DNA of 55,095 bases from positions 1 to 55,095 of the IMG/VR virus record IMGVR_UViG_3300009149_008416, one strand, 5' to 3'. Source of the DNA: a virus. The notes beneath the pieces were generated by a model. It worked only from the letters and a program-made list of their open reading frames with translations. It was not told where the DNA came from and did not search any database. The position numbers were made by a program, and so were the translations under genes. Positions 26,032 through 36,016 of the stretch are shown one piece after another. Position 1 is the first letter of the stretch; each line of letters starts with the position of its first letter.

Positions 26032-29000
26032 ATGGACAAACCTATAAAATTTATTCAGTCAAATAAAACAATAGGACGTAATAGACAGGGGCGTAGCGGA
26101 ATTAGTAAAGGTGTCGAAAGACAAGATATAAAAACACAAAAATTCGCTTCTTCTAATACTGTTTATACTCAACCTCACTTCTATTCTCCATTACATACAC
26201 CACAAAACTGGCAGATTCCTAGTCGAAGAGAAGAAATATATCAGTGGCAAATCATTGATGGCCAACTACTTACAGAACAAGGAACATATGTAAATATAGA
26301 AGATTTTGAATTTATACCAGAAGAAATTATAGAAGATGCTGTTACTGGTGGGCTTTTATATAATAATATAGAATCTCAAAATGTTATTACTGGCAAAGGT
26401 AATTTAGAATTTCCAACAAAATTTAGCGTTCGTGAATGTATAGAAAAAGAATGTTATAAATTTAGTTCAACAGGACAGTGGAGAAATTTTTCTGTTTCTG
26501 AAGAACACGGTATTTATGTTATTGACGGGGATGATTATAGAAAAAGAAAAAAAATTAAATCTGATAAAGAATATTGTTTAAAATTGGGAAAGAAACTTGG
26601 TTGGGCGAAAATAGAGACTTCTTTTTTAGATTTAGTTATTAGAAAAGAAGCAAAAGACGTAAAGCTTAATGATTATCTTTTGATTCCAGTTCGTAAATTT
26701 GTCGAAAATGCAATCATACTTAATACTGATCTAGCTTGGAGTATTGGATTGCTCCAAGCTGACGGTCATTTATCCCATAGTGATAATGGAGGATATAATA
26801 CATGTTATACATTAAATAAAAACGAAGTTGTTTGTGAAAAAATAAAAACTATTTTGGAGAAATTTACAAAAAATAAAGTTCAATATTATCCTCACACAAA
26901 TAGTAAACAATCAAAAAGAATAATATTATCTGAAAAAGAACATTATAATAAAATTGCAAAATATACAATTGGAAAACACTCTGAAAAATGTTTTACTAAA
27001 GATATATTTGATTTAGACAAAGAATCTATGATGCATGTATTAGGAGGATATATTGATGGAGATGGTAGTTTTAATAAAGCTGAAGAAAAAATTATAATAA
27101 ATTGCTATTCTGAAAATATGTCTGATCAATTACAGCAGATGTTTTTAATGTGCGGTGTAAAATGTTCTCTAAAAAGATATCCTTTATATGGGGATCATTA
27201 TAAAACCAATTCAAAATGGTGTTATAAAATTTTTATTTCATCATCTGAGATTCCAAAAATTATACCCTATTTAAGATCTGACAAAATGCCAGAAGATTTT
27301 ATTCCTAAAACAACAAGAGAACTCAGATTTTTTTACGAAGAAGATGGAAATATCTTTGTGGCAAGTCCAATAGAAAAAATAGAAAAATTTTTATATTCTG
27401 GACCTGGTTATGATATAGAAATTCCAATTGATAGAAGTTATTGTTGTAGTGGATTTTATGTGAGCAATTGTCGCTTTTTCGTTGAAAATGAACCAAAGGT
27501 CGCTGCTGCTATTCAGTTTTATTGTTTTGACCCAGATGTTCCTATCTTGATGGCGGATGGTGAACAGAAGTCCATATCATCCATTAAAATAGGAAGTAAT
27601 ATTAGATCTCATGACGGCAGCATTAATAAAGTTATTAATAAATATGTAAGACATGCTGACGAAAAAATGATGAAGGTATCTGTTGCTGGAATAAATATTA
27701 GATCATTGAGAATGACGCCAGGTCACGAGGTTTTGACTGATGTAGATGGAAAAATTTGTTTTAAACAAATTGGAACATTGAAAAAAGGAGATTATTTATT
27801 AACTCCTATTAATTATGGAAATGAAGAATCAAATTTCATAAATAACGATTTAGCATGGCTTCTTGGTGCATATGCGGCCGAGGGATGTGGAATACCATAT
27901 GAACATATTAGTAAAATAGGAGTAAGTAGACAATATTATAAAGGAGTTTATTTTACAATACATTCTGACGAAAAGGAAACTTTTGGAAGTAAAATTATAG
28001 AAAAACTAAAAAAATTATATGGTGATTGTAACATAACAAGCTATGAATTAAAAGATAAAAATGCTTTCAAAATATGTGCTTATGGACAATCAATAGCTGA
28101 CGATTTAATTGGATTGTGCCCAGGTAATGCTAAAGATGGAGAAAAAAGATTTTCTCCTTTGGTTATGAATTTAAATCATAAAAATTTAACTGCTATTCTG
28201 GGCGGTTTTATGAGTGGTGATGGATGTTTTGCAGAAAATAATGGATTCCAAGGTGTAGGGGTTTCTAAAAAATTATGTGATCAAATTGCAAATATATGTG
28301 ATAAATTAGGATTAGAATATTCTTATTCAAAAACAAGAATATCTTTAAAAAATAGACAGGTTATTTATAATATAAGAATTTCAAGATGGGCATGTGAATG
28401 TTTACAGGAATACACTCATAAAATACCCAATAAATCTTGTTATGAAAAAAATGGAACAAATATTCCTTATTTTAAAAAAGGAAATTATATTTATAGAAGA
28501 ATTAAAAAAATAGAAGAATTTGATTATTCTGGAGATGTATATGATTTAGAAATAGAAAATAAACATTCTTACGTTGCAAATAGAATTGCGGTTCATAATT
28601 CGGAGTTCCCGATGCAAGGGTTCGAACTTCAATGTGGAGATCCAAAAATAAAAAGATATTATGAAGAACTAAATAAAAGACTTAGTTTAAATTATTGGCT
28701 TCCAATTATAAGTTCTGAATATTATTTGTTGGGCGATGCTTTTCCATTTCTTACTATTCAATGTAAAAAGTGCGGCGGTTCAGGAGTCTATGAAGATAAA
28801 GAATGTGATCATCAGGGCGGAACATTTTCTAAACTTACAGTTTTCAACCCTGACTGGATTGATGTTAAAGAAAATAGTCTTTTTAATGAACCATATATAC
28901 AGTTAAAACCAAACGAAGAATTAAGAAGAATTGTAACAGATAGACAGCCTGTTGAAATATATAATAGAATTCCAGAACATATTAGAATAATGGTTATGGC

Positions 29001-30495
29001 AGGACAGCCGATACCTCTTTCTAATAGGGCTGTTACTCATTTAAAACATATGCCAACACCAATTAGTCCATATGGTACATCTATTATCAGAAGACTATTT
29101 AAAACACTCGCATATAAAGATAGATTAATGACTGCAAACTGGATTGTTGCTGAAAGGCTTATTCTTCCTATTAGAATAATAAAAATAGGAAATGATGATC
29201 GTCCTGCTGGTGCCATTGATATTGCCAATGTGCAAGAACAAATTGCCGCAGTCATGAATGACCCCAACCTTACCCTCGTAACTCATCATGCTTTTACTTA
29301 TGAATTTGTAGGTGCTCAAGGACAAATTGTACAATTAGGGCCAGAATATGAGATGATAACTGGGGAAATTTTAGATGGTCTCATGCTTCCACAGGCCGTA
29401 TTAACATCAGAAATGCAGGGGTATCAAGGAGTTCAAATAGGCGCTGAAATACTCATTACCAGATTAGAAAACTGGAGAAATAAACTTAAAAATTATATAG
29501 AAGAAAGTATTTATCTTCCGGTAGCAAAAATGCAGGGATTTATTGATGAAGATGCAAGTAAAGATCTAGGCGATATTATCTATACATATCCAGAAATAAA
29601 ATGGAATGATCTTAAAATAAGAGACGACACACAAAGAAAACAACAATATTTAGGCTTACATGATGCTGGTATTATTTCTACACAAACACTTTCTGAAATA
29701 TTTGACTTAGATTATGATCAAGAAATAGAAAGAAAAAGAGAAGAAGTCAGTATTCAAATGAGTTTGGGTGGAGGAAATATGGGTGGTATGGGAGCAATGG
29801 GTGGAGGAATGGGCGGTATGCCTCCAATGGGAGGTGGTGGCCCTATGGGTGGTGGAGCGCCTCCGATGCCTGGAGGAGAAATGGGTGGTATGCCTCCGAT
29901 GCCTGGAGGAGAAATGGGCGGTATGACTGGCGCACCTGGCGGAGAAATGGGTGGGGGTATAGGAGGAGCATCTTCTGCTTCAAGAGGGCCAGGAACCGAA
30001 GGAAAAATTTTAAAAAGAAAAACTAAAAGTAGAATTGACAGAAAAAGTGAACAACAACAGCAACAACTTCCTGAAGTTATACAATTAACGTCAATAGAAA
30101 AAATATTATGGAGAAGATTATTTAGTGATCCATCTATTGAAATACCATTTCCAAAATATGCACAATTTAAAGTAGCCAATACACAGGGACAGTCATTTGT
30201 TTTAGATTTTGCTATACCTCATTTGAAAATAGGAATTGAAGCAGACGGCGCACTTCATCAACTGGATGAAAATAAAACCAGAGATGTTGATAGAGACCAA
30301 AGACTTGCAAGAAAAGGCTGGTGGATTCTAAGATTTAATGAGAGGGAGATCGAAAATAAAACAGAACAAGTTATACAAACAATAATGAAATATGTATCTA
30401 TGAGAATGCAGATGATAAAAAAAGAATCTTCATCAACAAAAGAGAAAGTAATTGGGACGATTACACAAACACTGGATTCTCTGACTGAGAGTTAA
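26032..30495 (+). CDS. Portal protein precursor with two inteins and a C-terminal endonuclease-like domain
   Basis: A 1487-residue precursor. Joining residues 1-72, an 18-residue piece (27469-27522) and the part from 28600 gives about 721 residues: WQIPSRREEIYQW-CRFFVENEPKVA...QFY-SEFPMQGFEL, typical of phage portals, followed by a CxxC-type insert (CKKCGGSG) and a helical core (ILDGLMLPQAVLTSEMQGYQ). The portal forms the dodecameric DNA gate at the head vertex. About 64 residues of Gly/Met/Pro (from residue 1247) link to a final domain (about 1355-1465) with DFAIPHLKIGIEADGALHQL and a later RDQRLARKGWWILRFNE. That pattern is DUF559/Vsr-like, a PD-(D/E)xK endonuclease fold. Both inteins and the fusion are unusual. 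Confidence 0.9.
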   Translation: MDKPIKFIQSNKTIGRNRQGRSGISKGVERQDIKTQKFASSNTVYTQPHFYSPLHTPQNWQIPSRREEIYQWQIIDGQLLTEQGTYVNIEDFEFIPEEIIEDAVTGGLLYNNIESQNVITGKGNLEFPTKFSVRECIEKECYKFSSTGQWRNFSVSEEHGIYVIDGDDYRKRKKIKSDKEYCLKLGKKLGWAKIETSFLDLVIRKEAKDVKLNDYLLIPVRKFVENAIILNTDLAWSIGLLQADGHLSHSDNGGYNTCYTLNKNEVVCEKIKTILEKFTKNKVQYYPHTNSKQSKRIILSEKEHYNKIAKYTIGKHSEKCFTKDIFDLDKESMMHVLGGYIDGDGSFNKAEEKIIINCYSENMSDQLQQMFLMCGVKCSLKRYPLYGDHYKTNSKWCYKIFISSSEIPKIIPYLRSDKMPEDFIPKTTRELRFFYEEDGNIFVASPIEKIEKFLYSGPGYDIEIPIDRSYCCSGFYVSNCRFFVENEPKVAAAIQFYCFDPDVPILMADGEQKSISSIKIGSNIRSHDGSINKVINKYVRHADEKMMKVSVAGINIRSLRMTPGHEVLTDVDGKICFKQIGTLKKGDYLLTPINYGNEESNFINNDLAWLLGAYAAEGCGIPYEHISKIGVSRQYYKGVYFTIHSDEKETFGSKIIEKLKKLYGDCNITSYELKDKNAFKICAYGQSIADDLIGLCPGNAKDGEKRFSPLVMNLNHKNLTAILGGFMSGDGCFAENNGFQGVGVSKKLCDQIANICDKLGLEYSYSKTRISLKNRQVIYNIRISRWACECLQEYTHKIPNKSCYEKNGTNIPYFKKGNYIYRRIKKIEEFDYSGDVYDLEIENKHSYVANRIAVHNSEFPMQGFELQCGDPKIKRYYEELNKRLSLNYWLPIISSEYYLLGDAFPFLTIQCKKCGGSGVYEDKECDHQGGTFSKLTVFNPDWIDVKENSLFNEPYIQLKPNEELRRIVTDRQPVEIYNRIPEHIRIMVMAGQPIPLSNRAVTHLKHMPTPISPYGTSIIRRLFKTLAYKDRLMTANWIVAERLILPIRIIKIGNDDRPAGAIDIANVQEQIAAVMNDPNLTLVTHHAFTYEFVGAQGQIVQLGPEYEMITGEILDGLMLPQAVLTSEMQGYQGVQIGAEILITRLENWRNKLKNYIEESIYLPVAKMQGFIDEDASKDLGDIIYTYPEIKWNDLKIRDDTQRKQQYLGLHDAGIISTQTLSEIFDLDYDQEIERKREEVSIQMSLGGGNMGGMGAMGGGMGGMPPMGGGGPMGGGAPPMPGGEMGGMPPMPGGEMGGMTGAPGGEMGGGIGGASSASRGPGTEGKILKRKTKSRIDRKSEQQQQQLPEVIQLTSIEKILWRRLFSDPSIEIPFPKYAQFKVANTQGQSFVLDFAIPHLKIGIEADGALHQLDENKTRDVDRDQRLARKGWWILRFNEREIENKTEQVIQTIMKYVSMRMQMIKKESSSTKEKVIGTITQTLDSLTES
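26248..27468 (+). other. Intein 1 in portal, non-canonical (Gln start), with LAGLIDADG endonuclease
   Basis: About 407 residues interrupt the portal. The first residue is inferred to be Gln (QIIDGQLLTEQG), the end is YVSN followed by Cys of the extein. Block B is SVSEEHGIYVID. LAGLIDADG-type motifs appear as SIGLLQADGHL and VLGGYIDGDGSF. Gln at position 1 and Ser in place of the penultimate His are rare, so splicing may be slow or follow a non-standard path. Boundaries come from extein continuity and need checking. Confidence 0.75.
27523..28599 (+). other. Intein 2 in portal, canonical Cys...HN/Ser, with LAGLIDADG endonuclease
   Basis: About 359 residues beginning CFDPDVPILMADGEQKSISS and ending RIAVHN before a Ser of the extein. 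Block B is MTPGHEVL. LAGLIDADG-type motifs appear as LLGAYAAEGCG and ILGGFMSGDGCF. All core splicing residues are present, so it should splice. It is only 18 extein residues downstream of intein 1. Confidence 0.92.
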
Positions 30496-30514
30496 CAATA
30501 AGAGGAGTTATCCG

Positions 30515-30913
30515 ATGAGTTATAATCTTAATGCAGCAAAAAGAATTAAAGATAGAGGTATAGTTTGGAAAGAAAAATATACTAAAAAAACTCTTGCTTT
30601 GAAAAAGAAATTTTTTAAAGAATTAGGTGTAGGAAGTTATTTTCGTTGGGAAGGTTATGATCCAACAACAGGAAAAGATTATTATATAGTAGTAGGCCCT
30701 GGGTATTCTAAAACCAAAGGAAAAATGTTTTTTGCTGGTATAAGAAGATTACCAGGAGAATATAGCCCAAATGGAGAATATTTCAGATCTCTTAGAAGAG
30801 CAATGAGCTATGCTAGAGATATGTGGGCGGTTAGATTTCCAAAAGATTTCCATGACTATACACAAGAACATTTGGCATTAGTAAGAATGGAACCAAAAGA
30901 ACTTAGGACTTAA
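30515..30913 (+). CDS. Hypothetical protein following the portal
   Basis: A 132-residue basic protein with GAGGAG before the ATG at 30515. The N-terminal 40 residues are helical and Lys-rich; the rest is a mixed fold with aromatic residues (GVGSYFRWEGYDPTTGKDYY, FAGIRRLPGEYSPNGEYFRS). Not recognised. It lies between portal and a large unknown virion-type protein, so a head or connector accessory role is possible. Confidence 0.7.
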   Translation: MSYNLNAAKRIKDRGIVWKEKYTKKTLALKKKFFKELGVGSYFRWEGYDPTTGKDYYIVVGPGYSKTKGKMFFAGIRRLPGEYSPNGEYFRSLRRAMSYARDMWAVRFPKDFHDYTQEHLALVRMEPKELRT

Positions 30914-30918
30914 TCTTA

Positions 30919-33498
30919 ATGTTCAATTTGAATAAACAAAAAAATTATAAGTATTCAATGGCAACTGGGCCACGCGCCATGATGCCTGGTAACTTTGCTG
31001 CTGGCGCAAGAAAATTTAGACTTGTAGAAATTAATGAAGAAACAACACCAAGAATAGCAAAAATTAGAGATGATATAAACAAAACATATTCTGACGATGA
31101 TGGTCAACTTTATTTTCTTTTTGCGGCTGAAAATAAATATTCAGAACCAATGGATGTTAATGATGATAGAGTACTTAGTCAAATGGAATTAGAGAAAAAT
31201 GCTAGAGAATCTTTTGTGGATTCTATTATTTTACGTGATATTAATGATATGAGAGAAGAAGAGTTAGATCTAATAGCAAAAGATATTATTCCACAAATAG
31301 CTAATTACAAATCAACACAAATTGGAGCGTTAGATGTTGAACCGGAAAAAAGAGAATTTCGTACAAAAAATTATATTAGAATAATGAAAGATTCTCCACT
31401 TAATGTGATTATAGAAGATGAAAGAAAGCCTAGCAACGAGTATATTTTTAAACCTATTTTTACAAATAAGATTGAAGAAGCTCATCCTAGTAGATTTTCT
31501 ATAGATAGAGCAAAACTTTCAAAATTAGGATATAATGCACCTGCGATGACATCAATAGACGTTTTTAGAATCTATAATCTTTATACAAAATCTGCAAATT
31601 ATCATCCGGAAGTTTCGAATAAGGGTGAAATACAAATGCTTGAAAAATCAATTGATAAATTAAAAAAATCAAAAAATAATGGTTATGAAAAATATGATGT
31701 AAATGGATATATAGAAACAAAAATTAATGAAATAGACGATGAAAAAGAGAGAAAAAATTTAAATTGGGCATGGACCGTAGTTAAAAAATTAAAACTTCCT
31801 CTTCAATATCCATCATGGGTTGCCATAGGTTGGCCACAACTTGGTGGAGATAGACTTAATCTACGCGGTTTTAATCATGGAGATAATAAAGAAATAGATA
31901 ATCTTTCTGAATTAACTTTTTGTAATTCTGAAACAGGAAGAAAAATGACATGGATAGGTGGTGGAATGAAAGAATCTAATTCAGGAACTAAACTTCCTGT
32001 TACTCCTCACACAACATTAATTGAAACAATAGGTTTAAAACAATCGACTGGTAAAAATAAATCAATTGAATATCTTAGAAAAAAACTGTCTGGTTTTATG
32101 CAAATTGTAAAAATTAGTAAAGGAAAAAAAAGAGAAAGCTCATTTAAAAAAGCCAAGCATACGAGGGCGGTTTTAAATTTATTTGAAGATATAAGAGATA
32201 ATATGAATTCTTTTTCACATACTGATGTTAATAGTTTTTTTTATTTATATGATGAATTGTGTCATTTATATTTTCAATATAATAGAGAAAGATATGGCGA
32301 TGGTATTATGCTAAGGTTTTCTGCTTTTTCTACAGACGATAATGGAGGACGAACTATATCTATAAATCCTAATGGAATAAAAGGACAATCTAATCGTCCT
32401 TTTATACCGACAACTCTTCATGATGATTTGAGAGAAGTTATCATATCTGTACATTATGCTTATGGAACAGAAATACCACAATTGGCTGCGACTGCTTTTT
32501 CTGGTAATACATCATTTTTATTAGATGTTAACATTTTTAATCGACTTATTGAAAAAGCAAAAGAAAGAGGAATTAAGAAACTAACTGTTGATAAAGGGCA
32601 AATTTCTGAAAAAACGATACCAACAGAAGAACTTTCAGATTTCTTTAATCGAATGGCAAAAGGTGGGGTACTTGTTTATAGAATAAATACTAATTTAAAA
32701 GATAGTGATAATGCTAATATAGTTTGGTACACTGGTATGAGATCATTTTCTGACAGATATGATGAAAAAAGTATAGTTACTAGAATGGTACACGATGGGG
32801 ATAAATTAGTACCAATAACAGGATATGGTAAAAGTAGAATTTCGTCAGGAACAGCAGCAATATCAAATGAATTTAGAGAAGAACTCGCAAAAATGCAATC
32901 TTACGGTAAAGATGAAGCTGTTCTTGGAATAAAAGGATGGGAAGATATATTTGTAGGAAATAATTTAATGGATGTTTATAGATATGCAAATGCAAAATAT
33001 GGTTTAGATTATGATTTTGATTCAATTGAACAAATGGCATCAAAAAAAATAAAATCTATATCTCCAGATATTATAAAAGAAATGACAACATCTTCAGAAA
33101 TTGGAATTCGTCAGGAAATTATTGATAAAGAAAATGATAAAAGAAATCCAAGCATTATTATTACTGAAAATACACAAGAATTAGTAAAAGAAATTGTCAC
33201 TGAAATAGCAAATGAAGATTTAAGACAAAAAAATAGTAATACACCAATAATAGAAGAAGTACAATCAAAAGAAACTGATATTATAACAACACCATCTGTA
33301 ACTCCACAAGCGTCACAGCAAACAGAAGAAGATATCCAATTGGCTCAGAGTTACCAATTTGCTAATAATGTTGCTGGAGGAATAGCGGTAAATGAGGAAC
33401 AATTAAAAGATCTTCAAAGTAAAGGTTATATATTAGAACCTAACGGTCCTCTGTATAAAATAGTTCAATTTCCTTCATGGGTCAATACGGCTTATTAA
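30919..33498 (+). CDS. Large hypothetical protein, probable virion or morphogenesis component
   Basis: An 859-residue protein with AGGA before its ATG, not recognised. Residues 1-200 are charged and helical. The middle holds several folded segments, with GWPQLGGDRLNLRGFNHGDN near 310 and FSAFSTDDNGGRTISINPNG near 475. The C-terminal 130 residues are Thr/Gln/Glu-rich and look like a linker to a final small unit (VAGGIAVNEEQLKDLQSKGY). No nuclease, ATPase or protease motif is seen. Its size and place between portal and protease fit a minor head protein, by inference. Confidence 0.7.
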   Translation: MFNLNKQKNYKYSMATGPRAMMPGNFAAGARKFRLVEINEETTPRIAKIRDDINKTYSDDDGQLYFLFAAENKYSEPMDVNDDRVLSQMELEKNARESFVDSIILRDINDMREEELDLIAKDIIPQIANYKSTQIGALDVEPEKREFRTKNYIRIMKDSPLNVIIEDERKPSNEYIFKPIFTNKIEEAHPSRFSIDRAKLSKLGYNAPAMTSIDVFRIYNLYTKSANYHPEVSNKGEIQMLEKSIDKLKKSKNNGYEKYDVNGYIETKINEIDDEKERKNLNWAWTVVKKLKLPLQYPSWVAIGWPQLGGDRLNLRGFNHGDNKEIDNLSELTFCNSETGRKMTWIGGGMKESNSGTKLPVTPHTTLIETIGLKQSTGKNKSIEYLRKKLSGFMQIVKISKGKKRESSFKKAKHTRAVLNLFEDIRDNMNSFSHTDVNSFFYLYDELCHLYFQYNRERYGDGIMLRFSAFSTDDNGGRTISINPNGIKGQSNRPFIPTTLHDDLREVIISVHYAYGTEIPQLAATAFSGNTSFLLDVNIFNRLIEKAKERGIKKLTVDKGQISEKTIPTEELSDFFNRMAKGGVLVYRINTNLKDSDNANIVWYTGMRSFSDRYDEKSIVTRMVHDGDKLVPITGYGKSRISSGTAAISNEFREELAKMQSYGKDEAVLGIKGWEDIFVGNNLMDVYRYANAKYGLDYDFDSIEQMASKKIKSISPDIIKEMTTSSEIGIRQEIIDKENDKRNPSIIITENTQELVKEIVTEIANEDLRQKNSNTPIIEEVQSKETDIITTPSVTPQASQQTEEDIQLAQSYQFANNVAGGIAVNEEQLKDLQSKGYILEPNGPLYKIVQFPSWVNTAY

Positions 33499-33563
33499 AT
33501 ATAAAGGAATATTAGAAGTAAAATATAATTATAGTTACTAATATAAATAAAGAAAGATATTCT

Positions 33564-36011
33564 ATGTTAACAAAAACAAAAATAGATTTACAAATGAGAA
33601 ATTTTGAATTTCTTAATAGAGTAAAAATGCCTTTTGCTAAAATGAGCAATGATTTATCTAAAAAAGTATCTTTATATGAGAATTTCGGTTTTGTTAAAAC
33701 CGCAACAAAAAAACCTACAGAACATCCTGGTACTCTTCAATTCCCAGAAGATTTTGATTTAAAAAAAGATATGCTGGATCATCCTGACAATCTTTATGTT
33801 AAAGCTTTGGCTATAGTTGCTGACGAAGCTAATGATAACGGTGATTTTTTTAGTAAAGAAGAACTTCAAAAAAGTTATCATACATTTGTAGGATGTCCAC
33901 TATTCGTAAATCACAAAAATGATGATGTAGAAGAAGCTAGAGGAACTATTATTTATGCCGAATGGTCTGATGAAGAAAATGGTGTGATGATTATAGGAAG
34001 AGTTGATGCCAGAGCCTATCCAAAACTTGCTAGAGGAATATCAGAAGGATATATAAGTGGCGTCTCGATGGGAGCAGTTAGTGCTGGCACTATGATATTA
34101 ATGTCTGACTTTTCACAAAAACCAATTGAAGAAATAAAAGCAGGTGATTTTGTAATTTCTCATAATGGAAATATAAATGAAGTAGAATTTGTACATGGAA
34201 CTTTAGTAGGTAAGGAAATGTATAAATTTGATTTAATGACCTATCATAAATCTCCATTTTTTACTGAAGAACATCCAATTTTAGTTATAGATCAAGAACA
34301 AATTAATTTTGAAAAGAAAGAATCAATAAAAAAAGCAAATTTAAATACATATAATAGAAAAAAAGGGAAAACTTTTGATTTTATTGGTCAAGATGGATGG
34401 AGATCAAAAAGTTATTCACCTGTATTTAAAGAAGCAAAAGATATTAAAAATGGAGATTTCTTATTAATTCCGTCAAGATTTAATTTAGAAGATAGAATTG
34501 ATAATGATGATGATTTTTACTATTTATTAGGTGCATTTATTGGGGACGGATATTTACAAAGAGATAAATATGGAAAAGAAAATGAAATTTGTTTTTGTTT
34601 TGGACTTTCAGAAACTAAATTGCATGATAAAATAATTGAAATTGGAAAAAAATATTTTAAATCAGAACCAAGAAAAATTATTTGTTCTGAAAGAAATGGA
34701 ATGTATATAAGTTTTAGAGACGAAGAAAAAGCACAATGGATATTAAATAATATAGGAAATGGGTCAAAAAATAAAAGACTTAATATAAATATTGATACTT
34801 ATTCAAAGGCTTCATATTTATTAAGTGGATATTTGGATACTGATGGATGTATAGTAAATAAAATAAATCAAAATGTAAGAGGAAATAAATTTGGAGGATT
34901 TCAAATTTCAAGTGCAAATATTTCTCTTCTTGAAGATATACAAAATTTATTAATAGCATGTGATTGTTTATCAAGAATAAGTACAATGTTTAGGGTTCCA
35001 TCAAAAAATAGTGTTGTAAAGATTAAAACTATAGAACATACTTTATCTATTGGCAGTAATTGTTATAACATATTTAGAAATTCTTTAAAATATTCAGATT
35101 CAATTTTTTCTACTCCTATTATAAAAGCAGGTAAAAGTTTTATAACAACAATTTATAATAGAAAATATATGATCTGTCCTGTTAAAAATACTTTTATAAC
35201 AGAATGGAACGAACCAGTATATGATTTGACAGTAAAAAATGATGAAAGTTATATAGCAGACGGAATAGCAATTCATAATTGTCAGGTGGAATATAGTAAG
35301 TGTTCAATTTGTGGAAATGAAGCGGCTAAAGAGGAGGATTATTGTGTACACATCAAAGAACATAAAACTCGTAAATATAACGGTAAAGATGTATATGAAA
35401 TTAATTTTGGTTTAAAATTTATTGAACTTTCTTTTGTCGTTGATCCAGCATGTTCAACTTGTTTTATACAGGAAATTTATGATGTAGATGATTTAAAACA
35501 AAAAGTTGCAGAAATTAAGAATTTTGCTGGTAGATTTAGAAAAATTGCTTCAAAGATTGCCGGCAAAGCTGAGTTAGATAAGTTAAATCAAGCAGAAAAT
35601 CTTATTCAAGAAGTTGCGAAAACAATGTTGGATCAAAAGGAACATCTTGAACTTTCATATGTTACAGATTTAGTAGAAGCATTAGCAAAACTTCAAGAAA
35701 CTAAAGATGAATTATTAGATATGGGATATGAAACATTAGATTCTTCAGGACAACAAAATCAACAAGAAACAGGTTTAACAACTACTCCACCAGAAGAAAA
35801 TTTACCAATTGAAAAAGGACAAAATCCGGAAGAACAACAAGATATAGAGTATGAAAATGCGGGCGCAATGCCTGCGGGAGAAGTTGGTAGTGTAACAATG
35901 CCAACTCCGCTTGCATCCGCCTTTAGAAAAAAAATAATGAAGCAAGCAAAACAAAAAAACTTATCAAATGTTTTTAAAAATAGTTTAAGGAAAAAATGGA
36001 ACAAGGAGTAA
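33564..36011 (+). CDS. Prohead protease precursor with an intein
   Basis: An 815-residue precursor; removing the intein (34080-35279) leaves about 415 residues. The protease is a herpesvirus-assemblin-like serine protease: NHKNDDVEEARGTI gives the catalytic His region, and YISGVSMGA gives the nucleophilic Ser just before the intein. CSICGNEAAKEEDYC after it is a zinc-like pair, and INFGLKFIELSFVVDPAC is typical of this family. The C-terminal 120 residues are acidic and Gln-rich, like a scaffold extension. Such proteases cleave scaffold and capsid N-termini during head maturation. Only a weak AAAGAAAG site precedes the ATG. The stop nearly abuts the next gene, whose ribosome binding site lies inside this one. 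Confidence 0.9.
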   Translation: MLTKTKIDLQMRNFEFLNRVKMPFAKMSNDLSKKVSLYENFGFVKTATKKPTEHPGTLQFPEDFDLKKDMLDHPDNLYVKALAIVADEANDNGDFFSKEELQKSYHTFVGCPLFVNHKNDDVEEARGTIIYAEWSDEENGVMIIGRVDARAYPKLARGISEGYISGVSMGAVSAGTMILMSDFSQKPIEEIKAGDFVISHNGNINEVEFVHGTLVGKEMYKFDLMTYHKSPFFTEEHPILVIDQEQINFEKKESIKKANLNTYNRKKGKTFDFIGQDGWRSKSYSPVFKEAKDIKNGDFLLIPSRFNLEDRIDNDDDFYYLLGAFIGDGYLQRDKYGKENEICFCFGLSETKLHDKIIEIGKKYFKSEPRKIICSERNGMYISFRDEEKAQWILNNIGNGSKNKRLNINIDTYSKASYLLSGYLDTDGCIVNKINQNVRGNKFGGFQISSANISLLEDIQNLLIACDCLSRISTMFRVPSKNSVVKIKTIEHTLSIGSNCYNIFRNSLKYSDSIFSTPIIKAGKSFITTIYNRKYMICPVKNTFITEWNEPVYDLTVKNDESYIADGIAIHNCQVEYSKCSICGNEAAKEEDYCVHIKEHKTRKYNGKDVYEINFGLKFIELSFVVDPACSTCFIQEIYDVDDLKQKVAEIKNFAGRFRKIASKIAGKAELDKLNQAENLIQEVAKTMLDQKEHLELSYVTDLVEALAKLQETKDELLDMGYETLDSSGQQNQQETGLTTTPPEENLPIEKGQNPEEQQDIEYENAGAMPAGEVGSVTMPTPLASAFRKKIMKQAKQKNLSNVFKNSLRKKWNKE
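34080..35279 (+). other. Intein in prohead protease, Ser start, with LAGLIDADG endonuclease
   Basis: About 400 residues beginning SAGTMILMSDFSQKPIEEIK, ending GIAIHN before Cys of the extein. Motifs LLGAFIGDGYL and LLSGYLDTDGCI identify a dodecapeptide homing endonuclease. Position 1 is inferred to be Ser. Insertion lies a few residues after the catalytic Ser, so the protease is inactive until spliced. Confidence 0.9.
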
Positions 36012-36016
36012 CAAAT

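Noticed and set aside
29754-30179. Pro-rich minus-strand open frame opposite the portal linker
   Set aside because: It is the complement of the Gly/Met-rich linker and has no independent support.
33542-33549. T4-type late promoter TATAAATA before the protease gene
   Set aside because: The AT-rich sequence makes such octamers common, and no consistent copies were found ahead of other late genes.
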